Assembly (NCBI GenBank): GCA_036936605.1
Contig: JAUPFV010000002.1
Location: forward strand, 197,307,273 to 197,371,272
Direction: 5' to 3'
From: Limnanthes douglasii subsp. nivea
Taxonomy: Eukaryota > Streptophyta > Magnoliopsida > Brassicales > Limnanthaceae
Length of the DNA stretch: 64,000 nucleotides
The stretch's first letter is position 1, and each line of letters starts with the position of its first letter. The position numbers and the translations under genes were made by a program. The notes beneath the pieces were generated by a model. It had not been told where the DNA came from and searched no databases. It saw only the letters and a program-made list of their open reading frames with translations. Positions 48,431 to 59,375 of this stretch are shown here, piece after piece.

Positions 48431-50420
48431 TCCTCCTCAGATCCAACGACAAAGAAATGAGCATTAATTTGTCTCTAAAAAACAAAAATCATGATTGGAA
48501 AAGAGGTTTTGTAAACGAATAAACAACATGATCGTGTAAGGGTACATATCTAATATCCAAAGTTTGTTGAAGAACCTAATAACGGATAAAGTAAACATCA
48601 AATTTATGATACTATATCCTTGGAGTAACCAGAAAAGAAAATTGCAACTCAGTTAGCTGAAATATGAGATATGGTGCATGAATAAAATTATGTGTTTGAC
48701 TTAGCAAAAACATGTGGAGTACATTTTGAGAACTTTCATAGTCAACATCAGAGAAGCCAATCAATCAAAGATAAGTACTTAGTTTTATATAAAGACCTAA
48801 GTTTCGTGTACCATGTAAGTACCTTAAATCCATTTTACATATTACCAATGAGTAGTTATTGGATCCTGTATAAAATTGCTGAGCTTGTTGACAACAAAAG
48901 AGATGTATGGTTTGGTGTGTAATAGATTGAAGTATTTCCTATACACTTCTGTATTTTGTAGGATTAGAAAGTGGATCACCATCTCGTATAGAGAGAATGG
49001 CTAACAATCATGGAGTTAAACGTAGTTTGGAATTTGTGAGGCTCTCGAGAATCAGTAAGTCATAACTGTACTTATATTGAGTTGAGTAGAAACCTGTAAC
49101 ATCTTTGTAGACCTTTATGCCAATAAATAAATAAAGTGAACATATGTCTTTTAAATTAAAAATTGAATAAAATTTCCTAGTGGATGTATATAAAATTGAT
49201 ATGATGTTACATGTGAGTATTAAAATAATTATGGAGGAATCAATTTTAGAATTCTGAAAATTCCACTTGAGTGAAGTGTTTTTTAGTCTGTCATACGAAG
49301 CCTTTAAAGCCTGTTTGAGCCCAAACAAAGTCTTGTTTAGCTTACACACATAAAAAACTTTATAGAGTGCAATAAACCTTTAGGTTATGTCATGAGACAT
49401 TTTCATTAAGAATACAATTTCAGAAGACATTATCGATATCCATGTTCATGTCATCCAATCTTTTAGATACAATAATTACTAGAATAAGTCGTACAGTAGT
49501 GGCTTTAATCACAGAACAAAATTTTATAAAAAATCAATACCAAACATTTGATGAAATCCCTTCACAACAAGTCTATATTTATATTATTTTAAGATGCACC
49601 ATGATTGTATTAAGCTTTTAAACCCATTTATAGTCAACCATATTCATATTAGGTGACCATGGAATAAACGTTCAAGTCTTATTATTCTGTAGAGTATGAT
49701 ACTCCTCATACATAGCATGCATCCAGTTAAGATCACGTAAGATATTTAATACTTTAGTAGGTTAAAAAAATAGATCTGAAGAAGCATTAGTAAGACACCT
49801 ATAAATTAGATTAGGTTTATAAACACCATATTTAATATTTGTTTGCATATAATGTTGAGGTTATATGGTTGATGGTTGATCGACATCATTATATTTATTA
49901 AGATTAATTTTTATAATAGGCAACGAAAACATAAAAGGAAGTGATAAAATGTTCACGAGGTTTAGTATTTAAGAAATTTGAATGAAAAAAGAAAACTTCG
50001 TCTCATTAAATATAATATATTATAAGATATATATTTACCACTAGGACTGAAACAGTTAATCCTTTGTGAGTATCATTATAACCACAAACTACATATTTAA
50101 TTGAATGAATTTGAAACCGATGACACTCATAAGGCCTTAAACATGGAAAAAATCACACCCGAATGTTTTTAGATAAAAATAATCATGGATTTGTTATAGA
50201 TTTTCAAAAGGTGCAACGTTGTTTAAAATGTAGCGGGTTTTATGTTGATTAGATAAACAACACTAAAAAAAACTTCAATCTTATACTTATATGGTAGCTT
50301 GACTTGTGCTAGAAGAATTAAACCCATTTTTACAATATGCATATGCTTCATTTTACCTCCTTCAATTTTTAGGAGAGTTGTAAAGATATGAAGTTTTAAA
50401 ATGTAGCATTAACTGCAGTG
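48430..50420 (-). pseudogene. Ty1/copia pol remnant
   Basis: Minus-strand motifs run in copia order. Integrase end (about 50230-50050): FLKTFGC-type LKTFGCDFFHVLRPYECHRF, then CGYNDTHKGL. Linker at about 49850: YGVYKPNLIYRCLTNASSDL. Reverse transcriptase (49750-49000): LRDLNWMHAMYEEYHTLQNN, MNMVDYKWV, then VCKLNKTLFGLKQ-type KLNKTLFGLKQALKASYDRL. RNase H-side segment (49010-48690): RDGDPLSNPTKYRSV, then LLHTKPYISFVVNKLSNFIQ, and GLYIKLSTYL. Many stops and shifts are present; the longest open piece is 113 codons (49349-49008). No LTRs were recognised. Confidence 0.85.
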
Positions 50421-50840
50421 ATAGATCCAGAATTATTAAACGAGGACTTCATTCAAATATTTAATAATAGTAATATTATTATAATAGAATTTATACACAC
50501 TAACATTAATTATAATATATTAAATAATATGAACATTATAAAATTAAAGTTTAATTATCAATCGAAAAACATCAAATCTATTTGTATTCTTCTTGCTTTC
50601 ATTCTTTGAAATTGGAAATAATATATAGACCATCATATTATTTGCTATTACATATTTAAAATGAACAATTTATTTCTAAAAATAAAATCATGGCGTTTTT
50701 GGCATAACTTGAAGTGCATCATAACACTAACAATTTTAACGCACTACCAGTGCTACATAACAACCACTCGTGATTCACGCTACCAATGACTGAGACTGTA
50801 GCCTTTTATTTATTTTTCTAACTTTGATTATTTTTCTAGA
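50420..50840. other. AT-rich spacer
   Basis: No gene seen. Confidence 0.4.
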
Positions 50841-50849
50841 TTTGATTAT

Positions 50850-52900
50850 TTGTTATGGACGTTGAGACACACCCCATGAAGTTCATGATTGATAAAAAAA
50901 TATTACCAACGTTAAGGCCTCATATCCTACTCGTGAGAAAAAATAAGTTCATAAAAAAAATGATCCTGAACTACTAGTTCAAATGCGTTTGTGCCTATCA
51001 TTGTCACTGAGCCAATTCAGCACAAGGTATGAGATACACACAAAGTGTTATTTATGCAAAATCAGCTAAAGGTTTGTCACGAAAGAGGTTCATGAAAAAG
51101 TTGTATCATCTAGTCATCGTGCACCATACGAGTCTGGCATGTGCAGCGGTGCAAACGATGATGATTCAGCCGAAGAGTTAGACAAACGTGTCTCCCCTAC
51201 AGATAAAAAGAAAGAGGATTCTAAAAAAAGTATTTATTCTTGGATAAAATAACATTTGATTGTAAAAAACTACGTGGAACACGATGCATACAACACTTTT
51301 ATCGGGAGCGTAAGTTTAATGATACTTATATGTATTTTTATATCTTCGTTTATAAATATATTTAATCGTTTATAAGAATTCTCTTTGTTATTTTATTTGA
51401 TACAAGATATAATGGTATAAAATTCCATGTTCTATACAGGATTTTAAATTTAAGGGACCTGAGGAACCAAATTGAGGTTCAAAAAATATTGGTCGAGACT
51501 TCATTCAGGCCTCTCATTACTCACCTAACTAATTTTAACCTAAACCTCTAGTTGAATGAGGTTTTCCTCGAACGATAACACCCATAGACAAGTACATTCT
51601 AGTCCAGCTATGGGGAGATGAATATCACCCCAGATGACCTCTATGTTATTACAGGCCACTCGATAGAGGATATAATATTGAAATACGAGAAAAAAATATG
51701 ATTGAGGAGTCGCATGCCAATTATGCCCGATTGTTGGAAATTCTAACAATTGATGTGCATCATGATCTAGAGTGGAAAAATGAGTTGGTTTTGGTAAGAT
51801 ATATCTTCCAAATGATTTTACAGGTGTTGCGCATCTGGATTCAAATCCCGATAGGATTAGGTATATGATTGTTGCACGGGTTTTGCCGATACCAATCAAA
51901 ATTTTATAAAGGAAGCCCTACTGGTGGCCTTACAGAACATGAAAGGTGGAATATCGTGTATAACTAAGGGGATGATTTTTGGTTGTACGATTTTCACTAA
52001 TATCAACCATAAGTTTGTAAAGACGAACCCACTTGTGGTCTTGGAGGACATGAAATGTGGAATGTCGGAGATAGATAGGGGGCATGTGCGTTAAATTGAC
52101 TTTATCATGGTTTGGGAGAAGCATCAAATTATTCTATAAATATTCTTTATTGTTTCATCGTTATGTTATGATACTGAATCTAAGAAAACTTCCCATGATT
52201 CTTAATTCTATTGAATGATAAATATAGCATATCGAAACTAAAGCTTCTTATTTGGTACCAAAGAGTGTAACTAGCTCAAATATTAAATTCAAACACACAT
52301 GCTGCCATACTTCTACTGGTCTCATGTCTTCTTTTTTTCTTTTAACAATTAATGTTTAATTTATTTGATATTTTATATGACGAGGATCAATTAAGTCTTG
52401 GACGAATAATCAACGTACTTATTTTCTTCTTTCTTTTGTGTATGATTGTTTGCAGGTTATATTTGAGACCTGTGCGGATATTAAAGCTTACTTCCCGATA
52501 CAAAAGATCAAGATATTTGGTGTAATACATGATATCCCAACATGTCCTCAAGAACCCATACCCAAAATTAAGAAGACAAACATAATCGTTACGTTTGTAG
52601 GGTTACATATTGGCAAGAGTGGCGTAGACATTTACTTCCCCAAAAACGTGAAGCAATTACTTTTTTAGTACTACAAGTCCATAAAGACTAGGTATGTTGA
52701 CTATGTAAAGAGGTATGAGTAGTATGTCATCACTTCTAATGTTATTGATGAGGGTGAAGCGTTATAGGATATTCATAAGATCGTTAGTATTAGACTTCTT
52801 AATAAAACTCTTGAAGAGTTACAGTTTTTTGCTAATTGAGTAATTGACATCACTTATCTTTGGGACGGTCTAACTATTTTAGTTTGATTATCTTGCTTTT
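50850..52900 (+). pseudogene. Unidentified decayed coding tract
   Basis: Composition rises and broken plus-strand frames look protein-like. Near 50950-51240 translation ends with APYESGMCSGANDDDSAEEL, then KKKEDSKKSIYSWIK. At 52438-52668 76 open codons include LQVIFETCADIKAYFPIQKI, IFGVIHDIPTCPQEPIPKI and VGLHIGKSGVDIYFPKNVKQ. A tail near 52770-52840 reads IVSIRLLNKTLEELQFFAN. A degenerate 100-120 bp tandem duplication lies at about 51860-52080 (ACAGAACATGAAAGGTGGAA against AGGACATGAAATGTGGAATG). I do not recognise the family. Position and decay suggest a DNA-transposon gene, but this is a guess. Minus-strand ORFs here are treated as shadows. Confidence 0.3.
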
Positions 52901-53184
52901 ATTTTCATAGTTGTTTTTCGGTAATTGACGATCTTTTCGTGTATTTTGGATTATGTTGTCATGTAATTTGGATGATTTTGTTGTGTAATTTGGATGATGT
53001 TGTGGATAAAGCGATGTTGTATTTATTTTGATATAAAGTTTAGTCATTAAAGATGTTGTATTAGTTGTTACTTGATGGTTTGTGGATCCAAATAGATGGT
53101 AGTTGTACTTTTCGTTAATGTTGACCAAAATTTGTCGGGGAAAATTACTCTCGATGCTGAGAGTTTTATACCACAAGTGTAATA

Positions 53185-53460
53185 AAAGTACTAACGGTAA
53201 GGAAATTTCATACCGGCAATACAATAAAGCACTAAGGATATATAAATTTATTACTGCCAATACATTGCCTAGTTTTTACCAAGAAAATAACTAAAGTTTG
53301 TGTTTATTTTTTAACAATCTAAACCGGCAATGCTGCACTTTTCCTACTTCCAGTTTAATAAAATATTAGCGGTAAGGAAATTCCATATCGACAATGGAAT
53401 AAAGCATTGCACATATGGAAATTCTTTACCATAGTGTTATAGTACTGCCAACAAAAACTT
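53185..53460. repeat. Two diverged 80-bp repeats
   Basis: CTAACGGTAAGGAAATTTCA followed by TACCGGCAAT and AATAAAGCACTA (from about 53191) recurs as TTAGCGGTAAGGAAATTCCA, CGACAATG and AATAAAGCATTG (from about 53366). Such arrays are common near ends of CACTA-type elements; no CACTA terminus was confirmed. Confidence 0.55.
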
Positions 53461-54480
53461 ATCCCCAACTACAAAGCCTTGACAACTACACTATATTTTA
53501 TTTATCTGAACTAACTCATCATTTCATTCTCTATGTATAACTAGTCAAACATACATCATATCTTCATAAATAAATTATTTAATTTTATCAATATAGAATA
53601 GACTAAACAATAAGACAACCACTTCCTGAAAGTCGTCAAAAAATGTAAGGAGAACAATGTTAGATGAAATTATTATTGAGGTTTTCTAATGAAATTATAT
53701 ATATAACTTAATACATGTACCATATGAATTTTACATGTTGAAAATATATTATATTGTTTCTACGAAGTTGTGAAAAACTTATTCTTTACCAAGTTTGAAT
53801 ATCTGAAATTTGTTACAAGTTTTTGAGTTTTAGAACACTCATACGGAGTCAGGCAAGAGATGTGAAAGGTGTCTAATTTGAAAATTATCGATTACAATAC
53901 AACATATACGCTAGGTTATATGGAGTAGCGCCTTGTTAAACAAGTTGATACATAAGATAACTGAACAAAAATTGAACTTTTTTCATAAATATGACTCTAA
54001 GTTATTGTATTTGTTACTTTAGAGTTATCAATTTATGTTTAATGTTATTTTTATATGTTTGCGTTTATTATCAATCTTGTTCGTTACCATAATCAATTTA
54101 ATCAAATATAGTAAACAAAAAATTCTTTAACGCAAATATCTTACAATGTTAGAAAATAAGGTATAAAACCAAAATAAATTAGACATAATATTAAATAAAT
54201 TTGTTTAAATTAGTCACTTCGAGGTTGACGATACATGGCTTACAAATATTAATCTCTTAATATATTTTCTAATAAGCTATAATCATACTTACAATTTGTT
54301 GTCTCTGCTCTATGCAATATGATTCAACAAGAATGTACCAGTGCACATGAGGTTTTTTTTGCAATATAAATCTGTATTAAAAATATGAAAAAACTTCCAA
54401 CTTAAATACCGAGTGAAGATTGTGAATTAATTCGAACGAAGATATAAAATACTTACATTGGAAAAAAAGGTTGGTGTTAA
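53461..54480. other. AT-rich spacer
   Basis: No gene or element recognised. Confidence 0.4.
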
Positions 54481-55311
54481 CAAAAATCAACATGTTTTCT
54501 TCCCTTTTAAACATTAGAGAGGGTTCACCTCGTTATGGTAGAAAAGTGAAACAAATATTTATCGAACCTGTTTGCCCTAAAAAATAGATGATACACTTAT
54601 AGTATGATTTGATTAAGATTCTCAACTCTGACATTTTCATCCATTTCTCTCTACCATTAATATTTTCATACTACTTTATACTTACAAAATGTTTATCCAA
54701 TTTTTCTTTCAATAGCTCTATCGTCGTTAGATTTGTACAAACCATTATATGTAACATCTTCCAATGATCGTCCAAAGATTCTAAATGTGTCACTATTTAT
54801 TTTCTTAATAATCCATGGATATCGTACAAACACATCATATCGTACGTAGTTCGTATAACATAAATGCAATTTGTATGCACAACTTCAGTTTGTTTGGCCC
54901 TTTCAAATTTCTCCATAAAAATATCTAAAATAGTGTTCAAAATGTTACCTCTGAGCTTGTCGAACATATTGTGTATATATTTATGTTGTGTTGTAAATCG
55001 GTTTTATCAAATGATCCTTTAATTGCTCCATGTTGCATTTTGACCACATAATGCACCATACCCAAAACAGCTGGGAGTTAAGCTTGCCCGTACCAATGAA
55101 ACCCTTCAGGTTGGAATGAATTCTCTCCACACGGTTAGTGATCGTATCACCGAAATGCACACATTTATTAAATTTCCATGTGACAAACTTATAAATGTGA
55201 AAAATAACCATATGTTTTCGTTAGAGTCGATTTTTTAAAGATAATCTTTGAACCCGCAGAGCATTTCATCCTGATTTTTATGAAATGCATGTTCCGTCTC
55301 CAAGTACATTA

Positions 55312-56520
55312 TGATGTAGCCCAGAAAGTCCAAAAAAAGCCTTTTTAATTTTATTTTATTTTATTCAAATATCTTATGTATTTAAATCACATCTAATTAT
55401 ATTAAGATTTTATTTTATTTTATTTTATTTTAAAATATTTATTTTATTTCCTTGTATTATAATTTAGGGTTTTGAGAAGGTCTTATATAAAAACTCATAT
55501 TTCTTAAGTTATTTTAAGTTTTTGGAATAATATATTTTTTTATATCTGAAAATTTCAATCTTTGTTACCTTTAGATTAGGGTTTCATCATGTTACCTTTG
55601 AATTAGGGTTTCATCTATCGTTGTTTCTTCTTCTATTTCCGTTGCGTCATCACTTTAGTATCAGAGCCTCAGTTCCTGCCATGGGGAAGCATGTTTCTAA
55701 AGCCTGACTATTCTGATTCAAGGTTTAAAGAAGAGAACAACACACATGGTGATGAAGATCGGGAAGATCGTTTGAGTATGAGGGGACATACCAGCCGTTT
55801 CAATGACGATCGTATTGACCGGTTACTGAAGGAGTTTAAATTGGCTACCAATCGTTGAATCAAGGTAAAAATTGCTTATCGAGATGTTGTCTCATGCTAT
55901 GAAAAAGTTTTCAAAACCATGTTTTTCATCAATTGGACATGGGGAGGTTGTCTTTAGGCTATGAAAAGGTTTCCGAAATTATTTTTTTCATCAACCGGAT
56001 GGCTTCAATGTGACTTCGAATAAGGAACACTCGAGAAGAATTTATCTTATTCCAATAAGGTCAATAATTATAATTCCCAATGTAACGATTGAATAAAATA
56101 AAGTAAATAATTTGGGTTCTTGATGGTGATGGTGTTGTGAATTCGAGGACGAATTCTTGTGAACCAGGAGAGGATGATGTAGCCGAGAAAGTCCAAACAA
56201 AAGCCTTTTTAATTTTATTTTATTTTATTCAAATATCTTATGTATTTAAATCAAATCTAATTATATTAAGATTTTATTTTATTTTATTTTATTTTATTTT
56301 AAGATATTTATTTTATTTCCTTGTATTATAATTTAGGGTTTTGAGAAACTCTTATATAAAGCCTCATATGCCTTAAGTTATTTTAAGTTTTTGGAATAAT
56401 ATATTTTTTATCTCTAAAAATTTCAATCTTTGTTACCCTTAGATTAGGGTTTCATCATGTTACCCTCGAATTAGGGTTTCATCTATCGTTGTTTCTTCTT
56501 CTATTACCGTCGCGTCATCA
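55312..56520 (+). mobile_element. TRIM 2 inserted in the Mutator-like transposase
   Basis: Direct LTRs at 55312-55652 and 56175-56520 (about 345 bp each, over 90% alike by eye) flank 522 bp. LTRs start TGATGTAGCC and end GCGTCATCA. The sequence after the left LTR, AGTATCAGAGCC, fits a tRNA-Met primer-binding site. GAACCAGGAGAGGA before the right LTR is the polypurine tract. Flanking pentamers CATTA and CATCA match at four of five positions. The LTRs contain repeated TTAGGGTTTCATC motifs resembling telo-boxes and a TATATAA TATA box. It is the same family as TRIM 1, opposite strand. Confidence 0.9.
55776..55950 (+). pseudogene. Small conserved ORF remnant inside TRIM 2
   Basis: Reads MRGHTSRFNDDRIDRLLKEF, then KLATNR, a TGA, IKVKIAYRDVVSCYEKVF and MFFINW. 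It aligns with the 62-codon ORF of TRIM 1. A diverged duplicate of its 3' part follows at about 55945-56010. Confidence 0.4.
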
Positions 56521-56960
56521 CATCATTTGATTCCACAAACGTAAAAAAACCAATGAAAATATTTTTATTCTTAATGTATTTTTTTGTATGCACAAATGTG
56601 TTCATGTTAGTGTGTCATTGACATATCATGTTCATTGTATTCGTGAACACTTGTTCGAGAGCAATATAATACCCATTTATATTATTTTGCTATATCATCA
56701 GAAATAAACGAAAATCTGATGTTGAAACTCAAACTCGTAAACATTACCCCAATGATCTTAAATAACGACATCATGTACGTTATAACTGGTAGGTGTTATC
56801 CATTATTAAAAACTTTAGAAACATCTGTAAGAAATCCATACTAACCGGGTGTGCAAATAAAATATCAATAATGATATCACTTTCATCTTCATTTCATCTA
56901 TGCCATTCAAAATAATTTAATCTTTTGATCGACCGTATTTCTTCAAATTTTACATTCTAT

Positions 56961-57209
56961 TTATTTAAATAACAAAAATAACAAGTACAAGAGATATTTT
57001 GTTTTAGTTTTAATTATTATTTTTAATATAAAAAAAAACCTTTATTGAATCACGAAGAAGGATCCTTACAAAGCATAGGAAAGGAAAAGACGCCTAACAA
57101 GGACGCTAATAACAGAAACAAAACATTCAAAAATCTTGAGCTCCTCAACTTGTCTAATTCTCCTCATCTTGAAATACACAATCTCAAGCTCAACAAATTA
57201 TGGGGTAGC
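56961..57209. other. Short spacer
   Basis: No feature recognised. Confidence 0.4.
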
Positions 57210-58025
57210 TGAGAGATTCAAGAAAAGCTCTTTGAGGAAATCTGGATAAATAACCCTCCAATCAATTGCAGGTAGCCATTGAAGGGAAACAATTGGAACA
57301 AGCAACAAATTGAAAGAAAAGGGCCTCCAAGGGGGTAGCCGAGTTGGTTGAGTATGGCATGTTTGTGACCAAAAGTCATGAGTTCGAGTCCCTCTACATA
57401 CACTTTCTCGGCTGAGCCTGCCATTTTATGTGGTTTACCTTCTGGCGTTGGTTTACAGGCTATCGCGTCAGATTGAGGGTTTACCTTGTGCGCACTCATT
57501 GCACTCTGAGTAGCGATAGCGGGTTCCCTCCATAAAAATAAAAAAAAAATTAAAAGAAGAGGAAGGCCAATCTGATGCAATGAAGCCAACAAAAAAATAG
57601 AAGACATGTAGAGAATGAGCCCGAGCAAAACGACCCTTCTATTGAAGAAACCAGACATTCACAAATCTGAAGGTATCTATTCGCAACATTTAACAAAATT
57701 TGATTCAAAGGAAGAAGCAAGAAGCTTAATAAAGACTGAAGGATAATTTTTTAATTAATTTCAGAGGATTATTGAAAGGGAACCCAATTGGAAGCAACAA
57801 CGAAAGGAAGACCAATCTGACGAATTGAAGCCAATCGGGAATCATGAAAACACACAAATAATAAGTTCCAAGAGAAACAACCCTTTCATTGAAGAAACCG
57901 GACATTCTCAAGCCGGAAGATATCCATTCACAACATTTGACAAAATTTGATTCAAATGAGGGATCAAGAAGCTTCAGAAAGACTAAAGGCGAAATATGCC
58001 TCTTAAAAAGGTAAGAATTATGAGA
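57210..58025. repeat. Diverged tandem duplication interrupted by a SINE
   Basis: Two direct copies (about 57270-57740 and 57770-58020) share AAGGAAGRCCAATCTGAYG, TTGAAGAAACCRGACATTC and AACATTTRACAAAATTTGAT. The first copy is split by the SINE at 57329-57550; the second shows the uninterrupted state. On the minus strand both read MSGFFN(R/E)RVVLLG- or VVSLG-type peptides, too degenerate to identify. Confidence 0.75.
57329..57550 (+). mobile_element. tRNA-derived SINE, full length
   Basis: Pol III promoter boxes are visible: A box TAGCCGAGTTGGT (57336-57348) and B box GTTCGAGTCC (57382-57391), about 33 bp apart. The body ends with GGGTTCCCTCCATAAAAATA and an A-rich tail to about 57550. Flanking AGAAAAGGGCC (left) and AGAGGAAGGCC (right) may be remnants of the target duplication. 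An open minus-strand frame across it (57658-57218) is a shadow. The layout is that of common plant SINEs such as the Au type. Confidence 0.8.
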
Positions 58026-58058
58026 AAACCCACTGATTATCATAATAAAGACGTAATT

Positions 58059-58222
58059 ATTTTTATTTTTTTATTTTTTTTGAGGGAATTCAGGGTAAAC
58101 CTTCGGTCCTACGCATGCAAAACAACGCCAAAAAATAAACTACACAAAGTGACAGGCTCAAACTAAAAAAAGCGTTTGTAGTACTCGAACTCAAAACTTT
58201 TGGTCACAAACACACATGTATC
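58059..58222 (-). mobile_element. SINE, 5'-truncated, same family
   Basis: On the minus strand CATGTGTGTTTGTGACCAAA, then GAGTTCGAGTAC, corresponds to CATGTTTGTGACCAAAAG and GAGTTCGAGTCC of the SINE at 57.3 kb. Shared downstream text includes GAGCCTG, TTTGGCGTT and GGTTTACCCT. The body ends CCCTCAAAAAAAATAAAAAA. The A box is missing, and the middle is shortened relative to the full copy. Confidence 0.7.
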
Positions 58223-58225
58223 GTT

Positions 58226-58590
58226 CTTAAATTTCTATTTCTTAACATTGTAATTGTAAATGTGTTATCGAAGATTTATAAAAAATTCTTTCTCAATTCT
58301 AAAAATACCATTTAAAAACTTTAACACCGTCAATATACTAATTACTGAGTATGACTTGAAATTGAATTATACTATATTAATTTTTCGACCTAAAGTGCAT
58401 GTAAGAATTTTACAATAATAATAACTAATTAAGATTAGTATAGATTTTTTTAATCCTTTTGAAGCTAGTTTAGAAAGCATATACATGATTGGAATTCTTA
58501 CAATGTAAAGAAGTTAGATTTGTTCGCATATAAAGAATTGATATTGAAAATCCTGTTTGTCATGTTCTTAGGTAAACATGTTTATTGTAA
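58226..58590. other. AT-rich spacer left of the hAT element
   Basis: No feature recognised. Confidence 0.4.
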
Positions 58591-58683
58591 CTAGAGGTGT
58601 CTAATGGTTCAGGAACCATGGTTTAAAGCTGACAACCTGCTTAAGAACTGGCGGTCTACCTGCGAAACTGGCCCATTAGGACT

Positions 58684-58804
58684 GCAACCCGCCGAGACCG
58701 CAACCCGCCGAGACCGCAACCCGCCGAGACCGCATAAGGAGCAACCCGCCGAGACCGCAACCCGCCGAGACCGCAACCCGCCGAGACCGCAACCCGGCAG
58801 GACT
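58684..58804. repeat. 16-bp GC-rich subterminal repeats of hAT
   Basis: Unit GCAACCCGCCGAGACC starts at 58684, 58700, 58716, then after a 9-bp spacer at 58741, 58757, 58773, with a changed copy at 58789. The block of three was thus duplicated as a whole. Subterminal arrays like this are the usual transposase-binding sites of hAT elements. The frame through them (58604-58849, +) is a by-product. Confidence 0.9.
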
Positions 58805-58849
58805 GCGAAACCACGGTTTATTTGTAAAAAACCGGTGGTTTATTGGTAA

Positions 58850-59375
58850 ATATTATGCTGATTTTATTTATTTTATATCCAAAATGTTATATTTAAAAAA
58901 TATTGAGATTGAATATTATTATAGAATTATTATTACATTTTTGTTAATATTAATTTGTTTTGGTTATTAATATTTTAAGTGTTGTAATTATTATATAGTC
59001 TAAAATTTTAAATATTACTTATGTTATTATCATATTTTGAATATTATTATTATTATGTTTTTATATCTAATACAAAGCAAAACTATATCTTATCATGTTA
59101 AAATATTACAAATTCTACGGTTATAATTTTAATATTACATTTTGATTACTATTGTGATTTGGTTTTAAATTTTACAAGTGTTTGATATTATTTTTTAAAC
59201 CAAAATTAGATCTTATGAAGTTATAAGTATTTCATAATACATTTGTTGTTGTTATAATAAAAGGTAAAGTCATTTTTGGATAATTTAGCCGTTCACAGTT
59301 TATACTCGTGCGGGCCAGGAGTTGTACAAATGTTTTCAAATTACAATACAAAATAGTAAAAAACTATTACAAACA
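58850..59375. other. AT-rich hAT internal spacer
   Basis: Non-coding sequence between the subterminal array and the transposase stop codon; it should contain the transposase 3' UTR and poly(A) signal. No distinct motif is called. Confidence 0.45.

Larger units (their letters stand above)
54480..56960 (-). pseudogene. Mutator-like (FAR1-type) transposase, split by TRIM 2
   Basis: Two parts on the minus strand flank TRIM 2. The N-terminal part (56960-56521) reads AHPVSMDFLQMFLKFLIMDN, then SLFKIIGVMFTSLSFNIRFS and YKWVL; the D in IMDNTY is the expected first catalytic Asp. The C-terminal part (55311-54480) reads YKFVTWKFNKCVHFGDTITN, then RVERIHSNLKGFIGTGK. Further on come IYVIRTTYDMMCLYDIHGLL and ESLDDHWKML, recalling the SWIM-type zinc-binding end of FAR1/MULE proteins. 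Stops and shifts occur throughout. The family moves DNA by cut-and-paste; this copy is dead. No terminal inverted repeats were found. Confidence 0.75.

Noticed and set aside
57329..57420. Possible tRNA gene
   Set aside because: A and B boxes are present but no complete cloverleaf is apparent, and the body continues to an A-rich tail as in a SINE.
57218..57658. Minus-strand ORF of 146 codons
   Set aside because: It runs across a full SINE and its flanks; conserved features there are tRNA-type promoter boxes, not protein motifs.
58604..58849. Plus-strand ORF of 81 codons with repeated PAETATRRDRNPP
   Set aside because: It is a translation of the 16-bp subterminal DNA repeats at the hAT left end.
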